A DNA stretch of 49,294 nucleotides from the NCBI RefSeq assembly GCF_000513095.1, contig NZ_BAUT01000026.1:1-49294 (forward strand), given 5' to 3'. Both the position numbers and the translations under genes were made by a program. Shown here in pieces: positions 26,074-35,613 of the stretch. The notes below the pieces were generated by a model. The model saw nothing but the letters and a program-made list of their open reading frames with translations, had not been told where the DNA came from and did no database searches. The stretch is from Halalkalibacter wakoensis JCM 9140. Lineage in GTDB: Bacteria; Bacillota; Bacilli; Bacillales; Bacillaceae_D. The stretch's first letter is position 1. Every line of letters starts with the position of its first letter.

Positions 26074-26866
26074 TGACACTCTCTCCTTGAGAGGCTCCGT
26101 CTCCTACTTTTGCACGCTCGACTTGAGGAACATAAACAATTAACTTATCTTTTACCGCGCGTGGAGGAACACCAGCCTGAATCGATAACACCCCTTCAAT
26201 GATGATGCTTTTGATCATCACTTCATCTTTCGACTTTCTTTTTAGCTTATTGGCAAAAGGATGCCAGAGCACATAGCCAGTAAAAATCCCGTATAAAGTT
26301 GCGACAAAGGCAGCGGCGATTGCATAACCGAGCGCATCAATATCATTTAAATCACCAAGAGCAGCAATTAACCCTAAAACCGCCCCTAGCACCCCAAGTG
26401 TCGGAGCATACGTCCCCGCTTGAGTGAAAATTTGCGCTCCAGATGCATGTCTTTCCTCAATTGCATTTAGTTCTTCTTCCATCGTATCTCGAATGAAACT
26501 AGGCTCCTGACCATCTACAATCATTTTCAGCCCTTGTTTTAAAAAAGGGTTTTCAGTTGATTCTACTTCTTGTTCTAACGACAAAAGCCCTTCCTGACGC
26601 GCTTTGGCACTAAGATCAGAAAACGTTTTGATTAACTCATTCACATCTGGTTCCTTTCGATCCTTAAATAACACCCCAAATAGCTTCGGGATTCTTTTTA
26701 TTTCTTTACCTGGAAACCCAATTAAAATGGTCGCAGCCGTACCAGCGAAAATAATAATAATCGCAGCAGGATTTAATAAAACCCCAAAGCTTGTTCCTTT
26801 GAAATACAACCCGAATAAAACAGAAAGCACTCCTAAAATAATTCCGAAAATTGATGTTTTGTCCAT
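26066..26866 (-). CDS. motA: MotA stator subunit
   Basis: Stator protein with four membrane segments, 266 residues, pairing with MotB to drive the motor. Segments lie near 4-20, 31-52, 150-172 and 182-204. The conserved cytoplasmic loop with RDTMEEELNAIEERH and the proline-glycine TM3 (AGTYAPTLGVLGAVLGL) are present. The ATG at 26866 follows caggtgg; a GTG three codons earlier overlaps that site. The pair lies between the riboswitch block and hag, not near its B. subtilis location. Confidence 0.94.
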   Translation of the reverse strand: MDKTSIFGIILGVLSVLFGLYFKGTSFGVLLNPAAIIIIFAGTAATILIGFPGKEIKRIPKLFGVLFKDRKEPDVNELIKTFSDLSAKARQEGLLSLEQEVESTENPFLKQGLKMIVDGQEPSFIRDTMEEELNAIEERHASGAQIFTQAGTYAPTLGVLGAVLGLIAALGDLNDIDALGYAIAAAFVATLYGIFTGYVLWHPFANKLKRKSKDEVMIKSIIIEGVLSIQAGVPPRAVKDKLIVYVPQVERAKVGDGASQGESVNG

Positions 26867-27208
26867 GATTTCCACCTGTTCTTTTGATGATAGTATAGGT
26901 ATTTTGTAGTAGCTACTCGTTATAGAGGATTTAGAAGTACTATATAAAGATGTTTCTATTATTATATCGACATAAGGCGAGGTTTTTTTAGGGAAGAAGT
27001 AAGGATCTAACAGATTATATTTTAGGTAGAGGCTGGTAAAGGATCAAATGCTTATCCTAATTAATTTATATAACTAAAATGGTGTTTTTCTGTGCAATAT
27101 TCCTTGTGTAGAAAAAGTGCAGTCTGATTTAAGACAGATCAGTTGAGAACAATTAATGAAAATATAAAATGTCAATTTCAAATTAACTAAAAAAATATTA
27201 GAAAATGC

Positions 27209-27235
27209 TAAACTTCTTTTCTTTTGATCCGATAT
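27209..27235 (+). promoter_or_regulatory. SigD promoter for hag
   Basis: taaa, 15 bases, tccgatat: seven of eight bases of the SigD -10 and an ideal -35 with correct spacing. It gives a leader of about 105 bases. Apart from this and the CsrA site, I see nothing in the 480-base gap between motA and hag. Confidence 0.9.
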
Positions 27236-27301
27236 TAGACTTGTAAAGCAAAAGTACGTATGGCGGCCGACATATTGTGCTACTGCTAAAACATTATCCA
27301 A

Positions 27302-27340
27302 CCACAAGGATGTGGGCGGACTTACATTCAAGGAGGAAAA
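27302..27340 (+). promoter_or_regulatory. CsrA binding sites in the hag leader
   Basis: ccacaaggatgtgg (27302-27315) is a hairpin with AGGA in the loop and matches the optimal CsrA target acaaggatgt. A second aagga (27329-27334) overlaps the ribosome site. The two-site layout is as in B. subtilis hag, where CsrA blocks translation. Confidence 0.85.
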
Positions 27341-27345
27341 TTAAC

Positions 27346-28317
27346 ATGATTATTAATACGAACTTAGGTGCAATGAATGCACACCGTCAAATGGGTATGA
27401 ACCAAAATGCAATGCAATCTTCAATGGAGAAGCTATCTTCAGGTCTTCGTATTAACCGTGCTGGTGATGATGCCGCTGGTCTTGCAATCTCTGAAAAAAT
27501 GCGTGCACAAATCAACGGTTTAGATCAAGCTAGCCGTAACGCTCAAGATGGCATTTCAATGATCCAAACAGCTGAAGGTGCTCTTGATGAAACGCATAGC
27601 ATTCTTCAACGTATGCGTGAATTAGCTACTCAAGCATCAAACGATACGAACGTTGACGTTGATCGTAATGAAATTCAAAAAGAGATTAATCAATTAACTT
27701 CTGAAATCAACAGAATTAGTGAAACAACTGAGTTCAATACTCAAAATGTACTTAAAGGTGAAGCAGGAAATGCTTCAACTGCTTTCACTGCAAAATTCCA
27801 AGTTGGTGCTAACAAGGACCAAAGCATGGAAATCTCTATTCAGAATATGAGCGCAGAGTTCTTAGGTCTTACTGGAGCTACTGGTGGTGACCATGCGCAA
27901 GGTGATTCAGTAGAGGCTTTATTAGGTGATGTTAACTACGGTGCTGTTTCTGGAGCTGTTTATGCATCTGAAAACGGAGTATCATCAACGGGTGGTTCTA
28001 ATAAAGATACTGCTGGTTTGTCAGTGGCAAGTCATGAACATGCAACAAATGCAATTAAATCAATTAATGATGCCATTGAAACAGTATCTGCTCAGCGTTC
28101 AGAACTTGGTGCATTCCAAAACCGTTTAGAACATACGATTGCGAACCTTGACAATGCGTCTGAAAACTTATCAGCTGCAGAATCTCGTATCCGTGACGTG
28201 GATATGGCTGCTGAAATGATGGAAATGACACGTGCGAATATTCTATCTCAAGCGTCTCAATCGATGCTTGCACAAGCAAATCAACAACCACAATCTGTAT
28301 TACAGCTATTAGGATAA
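27346..28317 (+). CDS. hag: Hag, main flagellin
   Basis: Filament subunit, 323 residues. The conserved N-terminal D0/D1 (MIINTNLGAMNAHRQMG, SSGLRINRAGDDAAGLAI) and C-terminal D1/D0 (ESRIRDVDMAAEMMEMTRAN, end SVLQLLG) surround a short variable part (about 150-225) that is acidic and rich in G, S and H. The frame opens at 27277, but the ATG at 27346 follows aaggagg and gives the normal flagellin start. Codon choice suits high expression. Has its own terminator. Confidence 0.97.
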   Translation: MIINTNLGAMNAHRQMGMNQNAMQSSMEKLSSGLRINRAGDDAAGLAISEKMRAQINGLDQASRNAQDGISMIQTAEGALDETHSILQRMRELATQASNDTNVDVDRNEIQKEINQLTSEINRISETTEFNTQNVLKGEAGNASTAFTAKFQVGANKDQSMEISIQNMSAEFLGLTGATGGDHAQGDSVEALLGDVNYGAVSGAVYASENGVSSTGGSNKDTAGLSVASHEHATNAIKSINDAIETVSAQRSELGAFQNRLEHTIANLDNASENLSAAESRIRDVDMAAEMMEMTRANILSQASQSMLAQANQQPQSVLQLLG

Positions 28318-28335
28318 TAGGAAAAAAACAAGTTC

Positions 28336-28374
28336 AAAAAGAAGGTTGGAGGGGTGATTCCTCTAACCTTTTTT
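28336..28374 (+). terminator. Intrinsic terminator after hag
   Basis: An 11-bp stem (aaggttggagg with cctctaacctt) and a T run 25 bases after the stop codon. Confidence 0.88.
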
Positions 28375-28440
28375 ATATGAGTTTGGGAGGGAATAAAATT
28401 AATTTGTACTGTCCCAAGTTTATATAAAAAGGAGGTATAT

Positions 28441-30531
28441 ATGATGAACGGTAAAGTAAAAGTAAGTATTTGTATGATGGTAAAAGATGAGGAAATGAAC
28501 TTAGATAGATGTTTAAAAAGTTTAAAGCCAATAATTGATGCTGGAATAGCAGAATTAATTATCGTAGATACAGGATCTAAAGATAAGACATTGGAAATTG
28601 CTAAAAGTTATACAAGTCAAGTATTCGAGCACCCATGGACTAATAATTTTTCTGAGATGAGAAATAGATCTATATCATACGCACGAGGAGAATGGATATG
28701 GATTATGGATGCTGATGAAGAAGTTGTCGATGCTAAAGACGTAATCAGTTTTTTTGAATGCAACTTATCGAAATACAATACCTTTAGTATTGAAATGAAA
28801 AATTACATGGAAACTGGGAACGGGAAAGATGAACCTCGTTATAACGTTAGTATTCTAAATAGAGGGTTTAGGAACACAAAAGATTTCCGATTTAAAGGTG
28901 CGATTCATAATCAACCACAATTTAAGGAGCCAATTGTTTTTTCGGACATACTTATTAATCATTATGGTTACATTTGGGAAGATGAAGAATTTAAAAAGAA
29001 AAAGTTTGACCGAACCGCTGGGATATTAAAACAAGAATTAAAAAAAGATCCTTCCAATGTGTACTACCAATATCAATTAGGTGTATCAACTTCCATTATT
29101 AATAAGGAAAAAGGTTTAATTGAATTCAGAAAAGCGCATGAGTTAATTAGAAAATTACCTCGAGTTGAAAGAGTTAAGTTCTCTTATACGTACGGAGTAT
29201 ATGCTAGAAATGCGTTCCAAAATAAAGAGTACATGGAATCGATTTCAATATGTCAAGAAGGATTAGGGTATGCTAATGATTATATTGATTTATGGTATAT
29301 ATTAACAATATCATATGCAGCCATAAGTGATAATGAAAATACAGTGGAAAATGCGAGGGGATTTTTAGAGTGTAAAAAAAGGTTTAATAGAACAAAAATT
29401 TCAAAAGACCCTGCATTTACTTTCTACCATTATGATGAACATTCTGAAATAACTGTTCGTTCTCATATAGCAAATATCTCTATTAAAAATGGAGAAATAA
29501 CTGAAGCAAAAAAACAATTGAAGAAAATGCCTCCTTCTAAACTAAAGACGATTATTGCAATTGAGATTGGAAAAAAATATGAAGATATAGAGTTCCTTCT
29601 TGAAGTGATGAAAGAAGCATTCTCAAATGATGACACCAAAAATCACTTTATTTCGAAGTTAGAAGAACAACTCTCGAATAATATCGCAGTCTCTTCTCGA
29701 GATATAGTATCCTTCTATAATAATCAAGGCTTGGGGCATGATGAGTATTATTTTTTAAATGTATTAAGAGTTCAAATGGATAATCAACAAGTTATAGACA
29801 CCAATATATTGGACAACTTACTAAAGCTAAATTATGATGAAACACCATATTATTATGGAGATATTATAAAATATATTGTTACAAATAAATTGGATATTCA
29901 ACTTTTTAGTAATTTCGGGAAGGTAGAAAATGTTGAGAAATTGCTTGCAACTGATTCGGAAGGTGAAGATCAACAGGTTATAGATTATTTAAATCTCTAT
30001 AAAAGTACAAAGAACATACGCGATTTGAAATATTGGCTTGTACTAGCTCAAAAGGTTTTATTAAGAGAACAAATAACGAATGCCTCTTACCTGGAACTTT
30101 TTAAGGTGTATATTGAGACAGGAAATACTTATATTTCAAATATTTATCTGACTGAAGTGCTCAATGAAGGAAATGTATACGATATCCCGAAAGCAGAGCA
30201 TCGTTTCTTCTGCTACATGTCAAAAGCGCTAAAAATAAAAGAGAAAGATCAACAAGAGTACGTAAAGTACTTAAGAAAAGCTTTAAAAGAATTGCCTTTG
30301 AAAAAAGGGATAGAACTGTTAGTAGACCAAGTGAAAAATCAACAGCAACAGGCTCAAGACGAAATGAATTTACTAAAAACACAATTTAAAAATAATATTA
30401 GAGTATTGATTGAAAACAAGAAGATAAAAGAGGCAAAGGCATTAATACAACAGTATGAGCAAATGGTACAGGGTGATGTTGAAATTTTGCTGTTTAAATC
30501 TGAGATTTTAATTCTTACTAGCAACGATTAA
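28441..30531 (+). CDS. Family 2 glycosyltransferase with long TPR-like tail
   Basis: A 696-residue cytoplasmic protein. The N-terminal GT2 domain (about 5-240) has SICMMVKDEEMNLDRCL, IVDTGSKDKT and a metal-binding MDADEE. The rest (about 245-696) is helical and TPR-like. Such SPBc2-type GT2 plus TPR proteins often act on proteins. Placed right after hag and before the UDP-sugar dehydrogenase, it is a good candidate flagellin glycosyltransferase. Base composition is more AT-rich than the flagellar genes around it, a sign of transfer. Its last 50 residues resemble the start of the next gene product. The ribosome site is aaggaggt. Confidence 0.86.
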   Translation: MMNGKVKVSICMMVKDEEMNLDRCLKSLKPIIDAGIAELIIVDTGSKDKTLEIAKSYTSQVFEHPWTNNFSEMRNRSISYARGEWIWIMDADEEVVDAKDVISFFECNLSKYNTFSIEMKNYMETGNGKDEPRYNVSILNRGFRNTKDFRFKGAIHNQPQFKEPIVFSDILINHYGYIWEDEEFKKKKFDRTAGILKQELKKDPSNVYYQYQLGVSTSIINKEKGLIEFRKAHELIRKLPRVERVKFSYTYGVYARNAFQNKEYMESISICQEGLGYANDYIDLWYILTISYAAISDNENTVENARGFLECKKRFNRTKISKDPAFTFYHYDEHSEITVRSHIANISIKNGEITEAKKQLKKMPPSKLKTIIAIEIGKKYEDIEFLLEVMKEAFSNDDTKNHFISKLEEQLSNNIAVSSRDIVSFYNNQGLGHDEYYFLNVLRVQMDNQQVIDTNILDNLLKLNYDETPYYYGDIIKYIVTNKLDIQLFSNFGKVENVEKLLATDSEGEDQQVIDYLNLYKSTKNIRDLKYWLVLAQKVLLREQITNASYLELFKVYIETGNTYISNIYLTEVLNEGNVYDIPKAEHRFFCYMSKALKIKEKDQQEYVKYLRKALKELPLKKGIELLVDQVKNQQQQAQDEMNLLKTQFKNNIRVLIENKKIKEAKALIQQYEQMVQGDVEILLFKSEILILTSND

Positions 30532-30549
30532 TATAAGGGTGTGTAGGTC

Positions 30550-30963
30550 TTGTCGAATAGTATGACAAATAAATTTAAACAAAACATTAAGTTGTTAATT
30601 GAAAGTGGCAAAATTGATGAAGCTAAGCCGTTATTAGAAGAGTATGGAAAGATAGAGAAAAATGACCTGGAGTTTTTTTCTATTGCAAGTGTAATCTACT
30701 TGATGGAAGGAAACAGTGAGAAGGCTAAAAAAATTATACAAGAGGGGCTAAGTCGTGATTCCTCAAATTTTGATTTGTTGTATAATTTTGCTTATTTGCA
30801 TCATGTAAACGGAGATATTTCATTAGCTTTTGAATATTACACTCAAGCTTATAACAATGCAACAAATGACGAAGAGGCTGAAAACGCGAGTGTAGAGTTA
30901 GCTAAATTAAGATCAGAAGTAAAAAACAAAAAAAGCTATGGAGAAACTGGCAGTCTCTCATGA
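30550..30963 (+). CDS. Small TPR protein
   Basis: A 137-residue helical protein with about two TPR-like repeats (NFDLLYNFAYLHHVNGDISL is one). Its N terminus KFKQNIKLLIESGKIDEAK is clearly related to the end of the preceding glycosyltransferase (FKNNIRVLIENKKIKEAK), suggesting local duplication. The start is uncertain (TTG at 30550 or ATG at 30562). Probably a scaffold for the glycosylation enzymes; that is inference. Confidence 0.7.
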   Translation: MSNSMTNKFKQNIKLLIESGKIDEAKPLLEEYGKIEKNDLEFFSIASVIYLMEGNSEKAKKIIQEGLSRDSSNFDLLYNFAYLHHVNGDISLAFEYYTQAYNNATNDEEAENASVELAKLRSEVKNKKSYGETGSLS

Positions 30964-32820
30964 AAAGAAAAAAATAGTCTTTTTCTCAAAAGGGGACGAC
31001 AAATTTCTTTTGGAAGTTATAAGTAATTTATCAAGTGAATATGAAACAAAAAAAATTACAATAACAAAAAACGAGGAATTTCAATTAATAGATAAGTGGA
31101 TGAAGTGGGCAGATATATGCTGGTTTGAATGGTGTGATGAATTAGTCATTTATGGGAGTAGTCAATCTATAGCAAAAAGAAAAAAATTATCTGCAGGTTG
31201 CATAGTTATGAAGCTTTCACAAGATTTCCCGATCAAGTGAATTGGGACACTGTTGATAAGGTGATTTTTATTTCTGAAAGCATAAGAAGAGAACTCTTAC
31301 CTGAACTAAAATTAGAAATAGATAAAACTTGTATAATAGCGAACGGACTAAATGCAAGTCTATGGAGTTACAAAAAAAGAAAGCCAGGTCTCAAGATTGC
31401 TTATGTGGGATATATAAACTATAAAAAAGGTCCTATGTTATTAATTCAGGTAATTAGTGCTCTTTATAATGAGAATAATGATTTTCAATTTCACATTGCT
31501 GGCCAATTTCAGGATAAAAGAGATCTGTTGTATTTTAGGCAAATGATAAAAGAGTTAGGGTTAGAAAGAAACTTTCACTTTGAAGGATGGCAAAAGGATT
31601 TAAACACTTGGTTAGAAGATAAAGATTATATACTATGTACAAGTGTGTTGGAATCTCAAAATATGAGTGTGATGCAAGCAATGGCAAAAGGAATAAAGCC
31701 AATTGTTCATAATTTTGTTGGAGCTAAAGAGATCTATTCAAAAAACTATGTGTGGAATACTGTAGACGAAGCTGTAAAAATGGTCACTGAGAGTCAGTAT
31801 AATTCTGAAGAATATAGAGGGTTCATTGAAAATAATTACTCATTAAAAAAGCAAATGGTTAAAATAGAAAATTTACTAAAAGAAGAAACGAAATACCGTT
31901 ATTTCTCAAAGGGAATTTTACCATTCGCATTGGAAGAAAAGATTAACTTGGACTTAGCTTCATCAATTATTGATCAGCTTGAAATTGAAAATATCACTAA
32001 GATAGGATTTACTTATACTGAAAGTATGATAGTTATAACACAGTATTACGTGTATAAAATTGCTTTCACTAAAAAAAGTATAAATATGCTCTTAAAAGAG
32101 ATGAAAAAGTATGAAATGATTAAACAAAATATAGGTTTATGTGAATTGGTTTTATCTGATATTGAAATTATAGAAAAAGAAGAATTTATTGCTACAAAAG
32201 CGAAGAAAATGAGTTCTATTAAAGATTATAAAGACGCTATCTATATCTTAGATATTCTACGGAGAAATTGCATTGGAATTAAGAGACTTGAAGGTGTTTT
32301 TAAAGAAAATATATTCAAAACTTTAGGCAGTTTAGTCAAATTTGTGGATAAGAAAAAAATAGAGAAAGTAAAAAACAAAATCGAAAAAGCTATTGAAAAG
32401 AACGAATTTCATATTGGACCAGTTCATGGTGACTTACACTCTAGGAATATTTTGAATTATAATGAAAAAATAAAGATTATTGACCTTGATAGGTTTGATA
32501 TGAATGGAATTCAAGAATTAGATGTTATTCATTTGATAGTAGATCATATGCAAAAAGAGCGAGGTATAAATTGGTTCAATCAAGTTCTAGAATTGTTATA
32601 TGGCAAAGATGATAGAATCTTAAATTTTGATATACTTTTAGATCGGTTTGTAAGTAAGGAAAAATTTAATGATTTACTATTAATTTACTCTGTGAAAAGA
32701 ATTGAAGAGGAACTAAATAATTATTTTTATGATCCAGACAGTTCTAAATTAAATAAAATTTGGCTTAGGCAACTTGATGATTATATTGATCTTTTAACTA
32801 AACAAAGTGTGTTGAAGTAA
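30938..32820 (+). pseudogene. Glycosyltransferase fused to a kinase-like domain, frame broken
   Basis: The first frame (30938-31240) covers the N-terminal Rossmann half. The second (to 32820) continues RLHSYEAFTRFPD and a GT4-type donor domain (IAYVGYINYKKGP, and a CTSVLESQNMSVMQAMAKG block). A C-terminal domain (about the last 200 residues) shows an aminoglycoside-kinase-like catalytic loop, HGDLHSRNIL then IKIIDLDRF. The frames join if the A7 run at 31180-31186 had one more A, giving about 627 residues. A second A7 run near the start hides an ATG at 30960 that would overlap the previous stop as ATGA. Either an assembly error or a length-variable tract. AT-rich like its neighbours. Confidence 0.78.
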
Positions 32821-32829
32821 TTAATTATA

Positions 32830-33700
32830 TATCCAACTTTTGCAGACCAAATTAGGCAGGTAAGGTAAGCTCTGATACAATCGTTGTATGAGGATAAGTA
32901 AGTCATACGAGGGTCCTTGAAACTTTTTTGGCACTCTTCTTATTACGGTTTTGAACGAAGAAGCTTTTTTCCTTAAAGTGGCGTAGCGGATCAATAGAGT
33001 TGTTTTAAGTAAAGCGTTTGTCATTCACGCTGTAGCGCCTCTGTACCAGAGCACGCTTATTAACTTCTTCATTGATTCAATTAATGGAAGAAGTTTTTGA
33101 GCTAAGTAAAGAGAAGTCAATCAGCATGAAAGTATGCCCTGCTGACCAGATTAATGTAAACATTCGAAACTCTTTATAAAATCGCATTTTCAAAGAAGTG
33201 TGGTCAAAACAAAGGGTAAGTAAATCAATAGTTTCACTACGATCAAACTTAGAATCGTCAATAATGAGAACTTTTGGACGGTCCTTTAATGAAAGTATGC
33301 TGACATGTTGAATAGTAACAGCACTAAATTGTAAAAGGAATTTCCTTCAAAAAAACTTGGAATGATTTAAAAATCGATAGATGGTATCATGCCTGGAAAC
33401 AATCATTCTTTTTCAATGTGACAAGAAAAAAACAATTTTTTTGATGGGAAATCAGAACCAAGCCGAAACCAATAGGAACATGAAAACTCAAATCTTTTTT
33501 CAAATACCTGAGTGAAGCAGGTGTTTCGACACTTGTAATTCAGAGAATACAGCAGCAAGTTCATTTCGTAATTGCTCATGTGGTCTCTAGTCAATTCCAC
33601 TGTAACAAAGAATCAGGCGCTTTTTCTGTTTAGAAGCACTCGTCGAAAAACATACTTATTGGTTTTTAAAGTTTTGCGAGATCTACTGAAAGGTCAATTT
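32830..33700 (-). pseudogene. Degenerate IS4-family transposase
   Basis: Read on the minus strand the region gives HDTIYRFLNHSKF, then VLIIDDSKFDRSETIDLLT, CFDHTSLKMRFYKEFRM, FTLIWSAGHTFMLIDFSLLSS and a C-terminal piece. These blocks match IS4-type DDE transposases in order, with several stops and frame changes. No clear terminal repeats could be fixed by eye. It fills the 940-base gap in the glycosylation island. Confidence 0.8.
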
Positions 33701-33759
33701 TTAATGTCTGGAAGTTGAGTTATATATTTAAGTTCATATAAATTTCGAGAAGGTGTAGT

Positions 33760-35069
33760 ATGAGATTAGAGTGGAGTAAGTGTTCTAAAATAGATATAAA
33801 TAGTGTTGGGATCATCGGCTTAGGCTATGTTGGGCTTCCTCTTGCTCTAACCTATGTCGAAGCAGATGTAAAAGTTATAGGATTTGACATAGATGACGAC
33901 AAAATAAGAACGTTACTAACACATAAAAAAGACTATATTAAACATATTTCAGATGAGCGTGTTCAAGCAAGTGTTGAAAAGGGGCTTCTAGATGTTACTG
34001 GAGATTTCTCAAGAATATCAGAGGTTGATGCCATTGTTTTGTGTTTGCCAACGCCTTTGAATCAGTACCGAGAACCAAATCTAACATTCGTGACAAGTAC
34101 GATGGAGAGAATTTTGCCTTTTTTTAAAAAAGGACAAGTACTTAGTCTGGAAAGTACAACTTACCCAGGAACAACAGAGGAAGTTCTGAAGCCAAAGATC
34201 GAAGCTCAAGGTTTTACAATTGGAGAAGATTTTTATTTAGTCTATTCTCCCGAGCGAGAAGATCCGGGTAATCCAGAGTTCACTACCCATACCATCCGAA
34301 AATTGTTGGGGGGTCTACAGAGGCATGTTTGGAAATCGGAGTAACTTTATATGAGAAAATTATAAAAGAAGTGGTTCCCGTAAGTTCAACAGGTACTGCA
34401 GAATTAACAAAGTTACTAGAGAATATTTATAGAGCTGTTAATATAGGGTTAGTGAATGAAATGAAAATTGTTGCGGATAAAATGGGCATTGATATTTGGG
34501 AAGTTATCAATGCTGCTTCTACAAAACCTTTCGGCTATAAAGCATTTTATCCAGGTCCAGGTTGGGGAGGGCATTGTATCCCCATTGACCCATTCTACCT
34601 AACATGGAAAGCGAAGGAATATGGAATTAATACAAGGTTTATTGAATTATCAGGTGAAGTAAATACGATGATGCCACAGTGGGTTATTCATAAGGTTATG
34701 GACGCTTTGAATGACAAGGAAAAATCGTTAAAAGGTGCAAATATTTTGGTACTTGGACTTGCGTATAAGAAAAACGTTGATGATACGAGGGAGTCCCCAT
34801 CTGTCATGTTAATGGAACTACTTCGCGAAAAAGGTGCAAATGTTTTTTACTCAGACCCATTCGTCAAAACATTTCCAAAAATGAGGGAGCATTTTTTTGA
34901 CTTGGATTCAATCGAACTCACAGAAGGTAGTCTAAATCGAATGGACTGCGTCTTACTCAGTACCGATCATGATCATTTTGATTATGAATTTATTCTACAG
35001 CATAGCAAACTTATTGTTGATACTCGTGGAGTGTATAAAGGGCATTATCAACATGTAGTAAAAGCTTAA
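33760..35069 (+). pseudogene. UDP-sugar 6-dehydrogenase (WbpA-like), frame broken
   Basis: An NAD-dependent enzyme that oxidises UDP-GlcNAc or a similar sugar to a uronic acid. The first frame (33760-34344) has the Rossmann motif VGIIGLGYVGLPLA and LESTTYPGTTEE. The second (34329-35069) has the catalytic cysteine in [18 protein letters not shown] and a C-terminal domain ([16 protein letters not shown]). One missing base near 34296 explains the break (expected [17 protein letters not shown]). The restored protein is 436 residues, normal for WbpA. It suggests a uronic-acid sugar for flagellin or wall polymer. The ribosome site is gaaggtg. Confidence 0.88.
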
Positions 35070-35084
35070 AGGAAGGTGATTGTC

Positions 35085-35446
35085 ATCGAAAAGTATATGG
35101 AAGTTATCGAAAATTTGTTGCCACTATTGAATACATTAGAAGAGGGAATTGACACTCACGGGTTCAAATTCAGGCACTTCGATTAGAAGAAGCTAAAAAT
35201 TTACTGACTGATGTATTAAAAGGGGTTAAAAGCATTGAAACTTCAATAGAACCAATGCCGCTCGAGCAGAACGATATAATAAGAAAAACTGTTCCTTTGC
35301 TAGAGAGCATTAGTAAGTTGTTAAGTAACTTTGAGAGTTATGATGTGAATTCTTTAGAAATGCAGGTTACAACTACCGTTCAACCAGCGTACCAGAATTG
35401 GAAGGAAGAAATTGAGACGGTATTAAGCAAATATACAATTTCATAA
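35085..35446 (+). CDS. Small helical protein before fliD, frame broken
   Basis: Not recognised. Two frames join near 35157 if one base is restored: KYMEVIENLLPLLNTLEEGI, then RVQIQALRLEEAKNLLTDVL, ending about 120 residues later at SKYTIS. All-helical, acidic, without membrane segments. An ideal ribosome site (aaaggaagg) points to an ATC at 35085, the same oddity as at 149; the first ATG is at 35097. Size and position before fliD suggest a flagellar chaperone-like role, but this is only a guess. Confidence 0.6.
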
Positions 35447-35461
35447 TAAACTAAATAAGGT

Positions 35462-35488
35462 TAAACAAATTAATAAGGTTACCGATAT
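35462..35488 (+). promoter_or_regulatory. SigD promoter upstream of fliD1
   Basis: taaa, 15 bases, accgatat: seven of eight -10 bases, perfect -35 and spacing. It lies upstream of a terminator, not between it and the gene. Confidence 0.85.
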
Positions 35489-35515
35489 TATAATAGACCT
35501 ATAAATATGGACGAT

Positions 35516-35563
35516 AAAAACAGAAAAAAGCGCGAGAAGTCGAACGCTTTTTTCTGTTTTTTT
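35516..35563 (+). terminator. Intrinsic terminator between SigD promoter and fliD1
   Basis: A stem of about 15 bp (aaacagaaaaaagcg with cgcttttttctgttt), a loop of about 12 bases and seven T. It would end the preceding operon, but also any transcript from the promoter at 35462. Confidence 0.85.
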
Positions 35564-35613
35564 ATTTTAACTTTTAACGAGATAACAAGATAGTTCGGGG
35601 AAAGGTGATTTTT

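Noticed and set aside
25333-26866. MotPS (sodium-type stator) instead of MotAB
   Set aside because: The N terminus and TM segment of the MotB-type protein match B. subtilis MotB more closely by eye; ion specificity remains open.
32821-33600. Two minus-strand hypothetical proteins
   Set aside because: They are fragments of a decayed IS4-type transposase.
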